A stretch of DNA of 64,000 nucleotides from positions 930,001 through 994,000 of the forward strand of contig CBDDFL010000001.1 in assembly GCA_965227095.1 (NCBI GenBank), given 5' to 3'. Both the position numbers and the translations under genes were made by a program. The number at the start of each line of letters is the position of its first letter. Position 1 is the first letter of the stretch. Positions 60,935 through 64,000 of the stretch are shown here, one piece after another. This DNA comes from JANQMY01 sp965227095. GTDB lineage: Bacteria; Pseudomonadota; Alphaproteobacteria; JANQMY01. The notes under the pieces were generated by a model, which had not been told where the DNA came from, made no database searches, and was given only the letters and a program-made list of their open reading frames with translations.

Positions 60935-61558
60935 GTGACCGAAACAACAACGCGCACACGCCGCAGCCATGCGGAACGGCGGCGGCTTTCGCAGAAAAAG
61001 CTGATTGAATCGGCCCTGTCGATCGCGTCCGAAAAAGGGGTGTCGGCCGCCACGTTCGACGCGATTGGCGCCCGCGCGGGGTACAGCCGGGGGCTGGCGT
61101 CCCAAAAATTCGGTTCCAAGCGCGGTTTCTTAAACGCCGTGATCGACCACTTACATGAGGTGCGCGCGCAGTCCCAGGACTATGCGCGGCTTTCCAAGCT
61201 GAACGGTTTGGAGGCGTTGCTCACCTTTGTGGAAACCCATTTACAAGCGCTGGTGGTTCAGGACGATGCGCGGGCCTATTTTATTTTTCTGGCGGGGACC
61301 GTTGCGGAACTCAACGATTTGCGCAGCGTGTTTGCGGATTCTCATGACCGCGCAAAATACGAAATCATGGAATTATTCGCACGCGGACAAAAAGACGGGA
61401 CCATTCGTCCCGGAATTGATGCGGAAGCGGCCTCTCTCATGATTGGCAGTTTGGTCATCGGCCTGTCGATGCAAGCCTTGACCGACCCCGACATGGATCT
61501 GGCGCGCGTAGTGGGGGAAACCCGCTCCGTGCTGCGGGCAAGTTTTGCCTCACCCTAG
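60935..61558 (+). CDS. TetR/AcrR-family transcriptional regulator of the P450 locus
   Basis: About 207 residues (GTG 60935 or TTG 60929). HTH: SQKKLIESALSIASEKGVSAATFDAIGARAGYSRGLASQKFGSKRGFLNAV near residue 20-70. C-terminal helical ligand domain (VETHLQALVVQDDARAYFIFLAGTVAEL). The rubredoxin gene follows after 29 bp. Its operator contains the 16-bp arms upstream. The effector is likely a hydrophobic compound, by analogy only. Confidence 0.88.
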   Translation: MTETTTRTRRSHAERRRLSQKKLIESALSIASEKGVSAATFDAIGARAGYSRGLASQKFGSKRGFLNAVIDHLHEVRAQSQDYARLSKLNGLEALLTFVETHLQALVVQDDARAYFIFLAGTVAELNDLRSVFADSHDRAKYEIMELFARGQKDGTIRPGIDAEAASLMIGSLVIGLSMQALTDPDMDLARVVGETRSVLRASFASP

Positions 61559-61587
61559 GCCGCTGTTCTTTATGGGAAGAGCTGACG

Positions 61588-61767
61588 ATGAGCGATTCAG
61601 ACTTCAAGACTTGGCAATGCCGCACCTGCGGTTACCTATACGACGAAGCGGAAGGGGACCCTGAGGAAGGGTTGGCGCCCGGCACGAAATGGGCGGATAT
61701 TCCCGACGATTGGGTCTGTCCCTTATGCGGAACGCCCAAGTCGGATTTCGATATGGTCGAGCTTTAA
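61588..61767 (+). CDS. rubredoxin
   Basis: 59 residues (MSDSDFKTWQCRTCGYLYD at the start), a typical rubredoxin. The iron ligands are CRTCGY near residue 11-14 and CPLCGTPK near 44-47, with the conserved spacing. It carries single electrons, often to an alkane hydroxylase. Located 29 bp after tetR and next to the P450, so it may serve this locus, although P450s normally use ferredoxins. The gene is too short to appear in many ORF calls. Confidence 0.97.
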   Translation: MSDSDFKTWQCRTCGYLYDEAEGDPEEGLAPGTKWADIPDDWVCPLCGTPKSDFDMVEL

Positions 61768-61807
61768 GGCTGCCGCCTTCTCCGACGACATTGCCCAGCT
61801 GCCCGTA

Positions 61808-62716
61808 TCACAGCAGATCTAAGACCGGCACCGTGATGGTGGACTGATTATCGCCTAATTGTTTGTCGCCAAAAATGTTCTGGTAGAAATCGCTGCCGAT
61901 CATGTCGGCGAAAAAGTCGGTGCCGGGATAGAAGACAATGGCGACATTTTCAAAGTCTCGATTGCCGGGCAGGGGGTCAGCGGTGGCGAAATGCATTGGG
62001 CCATAGCCAAGTTGCGCCATCAACGCAATCATTGGCGCCACATATTTGGCATCGGCGGCTTGCTGTTCCGGCGTGCCCTGTTTTTGCAGGTTGAAGACCA
62101 CCATGCCGTCTTTGCCAAGCTCTCTCTCGGCGCGCAATTTCGCGACAATGGTGTGGAATTGATCCGGCAAGCGCGCGGTTTCGGCCGGTTCGAAAGGGTA
62201 ACCGTCCACCGAGCCGAACCCTTTGGTCACCCGTGTCAGCAACATCATCTGTGGGAAGAGGAGATTGCGCAAAACGGGCCGGTGGGCGCCATGGGTATAA
62301 TGGGCATCGAAGGCGGCCAGTGCGTCTTGATAGGTGGGGGTGGCGATGGCCTTAAGATAGGCGTCCTTGGATGGGTATTGCACCAGTGCCGTGGCGGTCC
62401 AGCCGATGTCGCCCAATTGCTCCGATCCCTGACCATTTTCCACCACTTTTCCCGCATAGATCCATTTGGCATCGCCTAAGTTTTCCGTGGCGGATTTAAA
62501 CGCCCGCAGTTCCGCCATGGTTTGATCGGCGCTGGGGGCAGCGAGGCTTGATTTCAGAAAGGTGACCGCGTGAAAACTGCTCGCGCTGTAAACGGGGCTT
62601 TGATGGTCTTGCGCCGCGCTGCGCCGTACCTCCGCATAAAATGCCTGTTGGCGCACCATGGCCGCAATCGCAAGAACCAGAAGTGCGGCCACGCCAATCA
62701 ATAGGCCCTTTGTCAT
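61808..62716 (-). CDS. exported DUF1330-like/dimeric alpha-beta barrel protein
   Basis: About 302 residues from ATG 62716, preceded by CGGGGAAACGG. N-terminal membrane or signal segment (LLIGVAALLVLAIAAMV). The mature part has two related halves of a ferredoxin-like dimeric alpha-beta barrel: WTATALVQYPSKDAYLKAIATPTYQDALAAFDAHY near 110 and the later NVAIVFYPGTDFFADMIGSDFYQNIFG near 268 share a repeated strand-helix design. A promoter with an overlapping dyad lies upstream. Catalysis unclear; related barrels act on small compounds. The frame upstream of 62716 is a shadow. Confidence 0.6.
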   Translation of the reverse strand: MTKGLLIGVAALLVLAIAAMVRQQAFYAEVRRSAAQDHQSPVYSASSFHAVTFLKSSLAAPSADQTMAELRAFKSATENLGDAKWIYAGKVVENGQGSEQLGDIGWTATALVQYPSKDAYLKAIATPTYQDALAAFDAHYTHGAHRPVLRNLLFPQMMLLTRVTKGFGSVDGYPFEPAETARLPDQFHTIVAKLRAERELGKDGMVVFNLQKQGTPEQQAADAKYVAPMIALMAQLGYGPMHFATADPLPGNRDFENVAIVFYPGTDFFADMIGSDFYQNIFGDKQLGDNQSTITVPVLDLL

Positions 62717-62749
62717 GACGCCGTTTCCCCGTTCGTTTCTGCCGACATT

Positions 62750-62772
62750 TATTGACATAATGAGTGTCAATA
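62750..62772. promoter_or_regulatory. operator-like dyad on the promoter of the 61808 gene
   Basis: TATTGACA (62750-62757) and TGTCAATA (62765-62772) are perfect 8-bp arms. On the minus strand a promoter is visible as TTGACG, 17 bp, CATTAT, with the dyad on its -10 part. The inner sequence GACACTCATTATG is like the right arm of the 55685 palindrome (GTCACTCAATATG), which hints at related regulators. Confidence 0.5.
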
Positions 62773-62876
62773 GTTTGGGCGTCAAGGTGAAGTTGACGGT
62801 TTTGCGGGGTGCTTGAAAGAAGGGGCCCGGCAATGTCATCTTTTGGGGACGCGTAACCAACAAGGGGAAATGGGTG

Positions 62877-63377
62877 ATGAGACGGCAGATTGTTTTGGGG
62901 CTGGTTTGCGGAATGGCACTGTCTGCGTGCAGCGGGCTGCCCGAACAATGGGGCGGCACGCCCGCCCCTAACCCAGGCCCCAACCCCGATGCGGAGGTGG
63001 TGATGGTGCGCCCGGACGCCGAAGTGATGACCAAGCAGGCGCTGCCCAATTTTGTCGGCGTCAGCGAGGCGTCCGCCGGATCGTCCGCCATTTCCATGAA
63101 CATGGTGATCATCCCGCCGGGCGGCCGCGCCGACCCCCATGTGCATAAGGGCTATGAATCCGCGATCTATGTGATGGAAGGCGAGGTGGAAACGAGATAC
63201 GGCACGGGGCTCACAAAATCCATGATCAACAAGGCGGGCGATTTCATTTTCATTCCCGCCGACGTGCCGCACCAACCCATCAATTTAAGCAAAACCAAAC
63301 GGGCCGTTGCGATCGTCTCGCGCAACGACGCGAACGAACAAGAAAGCGTGGAACATTACGACCCGGCGACGAAATAG
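62877..63377 (+). CDS. cupin-domain lipoprotein
   Basis: About 166 residues (ATG 62877; GTG 62874 also possible). Lipoprotein signal peptide ending LSAC near residue 18, a proline-rich spacer, then a cupin: IIPPGGRADPHVHKGYESAIYVMEGEVETRYG near residue 78 and DFIFIPADVPHQPINLSK near 120, with metal-binding histidines. It is anchored to a membrane facing the periplasm. The enzymatic role is unknown; it is divergent from the dimeric-barrel gene. Confidence 0.85.
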   Translation: MRRQIVLGLVCGMALSACSGLPEQWGGTPAPNPGPNPDAEVVMVRPDAEVMTKQALPNFVGVSEASAGSSAISMNMVIIPPGGRADPHVHKGYESAIYVMEGEVETRYGTGLTKSMINKAGDFIFIPADVPHQPINLSKTKRAVAIVSRNDANEQESVEHYDPATK

Positions 63378-63486
63378 TCCTGCTTTCCAGCCATCATTCC
63401 ATCAACCAAAGAAAGGGCTGGCGCCAAAGCCGCATCCGAGCCACACTACCCGGATAAGATGTGAGGTGTTCGCGTAGGGGGATGTG

Positions 63487-64000
63487 ATGGTTTCGAAGGT
63501 CTGGCATTTAGTGGCGCGCGTGATCCTGGTGGGCGCAGCTGCTGTGTTTGTGATGGGGGCGAAAGAAACGGGATCTGACAATATCTCCAAGGAAATGGCA
63601 CCCGTGCCAGACTGGGTTGATAATTTGTCTCTTGAGATTCCGCCGCTGAAATCTCAGGAAAAACACAATGACGTATTCCTATTTAACGACCTTCAAGTGA
63701 GGTATCGTCCGGATGCGCGTGAGGTGTATCGCCGATTTGTGTGGCGTTCAAATGATCCTGGTGACAACAATATTTTTGACGATGCCTACGACGTCAACTT
63801 ATCAGATATTGTAATCCACCACGTGACCGTAACGAAACCCGATGGGCGACAACTCAATCTCGCAATGTCAGACCTGCTGCCTATTGGGAAATATTGGCTT
63901 CAAGCGCTCTTAGCGCCCAACCTAGAAAAGGGCGATATTGTTGATGCATCTTTCACACAGACATTTTCGGGTAGCTATCAGTCTTCGTTGCTTTTCGAAA
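63487..64000 (+). CDS. DUF3857-like protein, N-terminal part (truncated by the window end)
   Basis: 171 codons are visible, starting MVSKVWHLVARVILVGAAAVFVMG, a signal-like segment. The mature part (PVPDWVDNLSLEIPPLKSQ, then LSDIVIHHVTVTKPDGRQLNL and LEKGDIVDASFTQTFSG) follows the DUF3857 transglutaminase-associated pattern. The base composition is more AT-rich than the neighbouring genes. It continues beyond 64000. Confidence 0.6.
   Translation, partial: MVSKVWHLVARVILVGAAAVFVMGAKETGSDNISKEMAPVPDWVDNLSLEIPPLKSQEKHNDVFLFNDLQVRYRPDAREVYRRFVWRSNDPGDNNIFDDAYDVNLSDIVIHHVTVTKPDGRQLNLAMSDLLPIGKYWLQALLAPNLEKGDIVDASFTQTFSGSYQSSLLFE

Noticed and set aside
61808..63112. Minus-strand frame extended upstream to 63112
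   Set aside because: The extra part overlaps the cupin lipoprotein and has no family pattern; ATG 62716 with a ribosome site and signal peptide is preferred.
1..64000. tRNA or rRNA genes
   Set aside because: No T-arm, anticodon-arm or rRNA-like stretches were recognised by eye; a tRNAscan run would settle it.

Overview
The window looks like a chromosomal segment of an alphaproteobacterium, probably an aerobic, lipid- or xenobiotic-using one. I infer this from YggT-type, LpxL-type and CysD/CysNC proteins, a Zur-type Fur regulator, many short-chain dehydrogenases, crotonases and TetR/MarR regulators, a P450, a carotenoid-oxygenase homologue and the GC-rich codon usage. No rRNA, tRNA, CRISPR array or prophage was seen. 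Genus-level assignment is not possible from this sequence alone.

Layout. 1-6.1 kb: the 3' part of an RND/MMPL exporter, a HAD hydrolase, an unrecognised cysteine-rich protein, a nuclease-fold protein lacking a key residue, an LpxL-like acyltransferase and a TetR gene, then about 460 bp without a protein gene that hold a probable ~190-nt RNA with a strong terminator. 6.1-11 kb: a four-gene Gld-type ABC operon. 11-18 kb: oxidoreductases, folD, yggT, an HTTM-type membrane pair, a Clp-fold serine protease and a LysR/GST divergent pair. 18-25 kb: a three-domain flavin/iron-sulfur reductase, two SDRs, a threonine dehydratase and a POT peptide transporter. 25-28.3 kb: sulfate activation (cysD, cysNC), where CysD carries an extra N-terminal DNA-binding-like domain. 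28-36 kb: hypothetical proteins, two crotonases, two orphan flagellar-like genes, a Ycf48-like protein and a Zur-type regulator. 36-39.8 kb: an EmrAB-type drug efflux operon with its MarR regulator, and a probable small RNA. 39.8-44 kb: ybaK, an SRPBCC-SDR fusion, and a RAYT transposase flanked by its REP palindromes. 44-51.7 kb: a membrane-anchored trypsin-like protease, ilvD, cmk, an Old Yellow Enzyme and small enzymes. 52-55.6 kb: a GbsR/MarR regulator with two identical-type operators controlling a DUF4166/TIGR01777 pair, and a short Ada-like regulator. 55.6-64 kb: TetR, a carotenoid oxygenase homologue, a DUF805 protein, a probable selenoprotein, a P450 divergent from TetR and rubredoxin, and a truncated DUF3857-type gene.

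Most notable: (1) at 58322-59449 (minus) a peroxiredoxin/thioredoxin-like gene whose only in-frame TGA sits exactly where the first cysteine of the CPPC motif belongs, giving UPPC; this is a strong selenoprotein candidate. (2) A small HTH-like domain fused to CysD, preceded by four copies of a GTGGGA-type element. (3) A RAYT with REP palindromes on both sides. (4) Long, nearly perfect operator palindromes at six regulator genes, several covering the start codon. (5) Two probable unannotated small RNAs.
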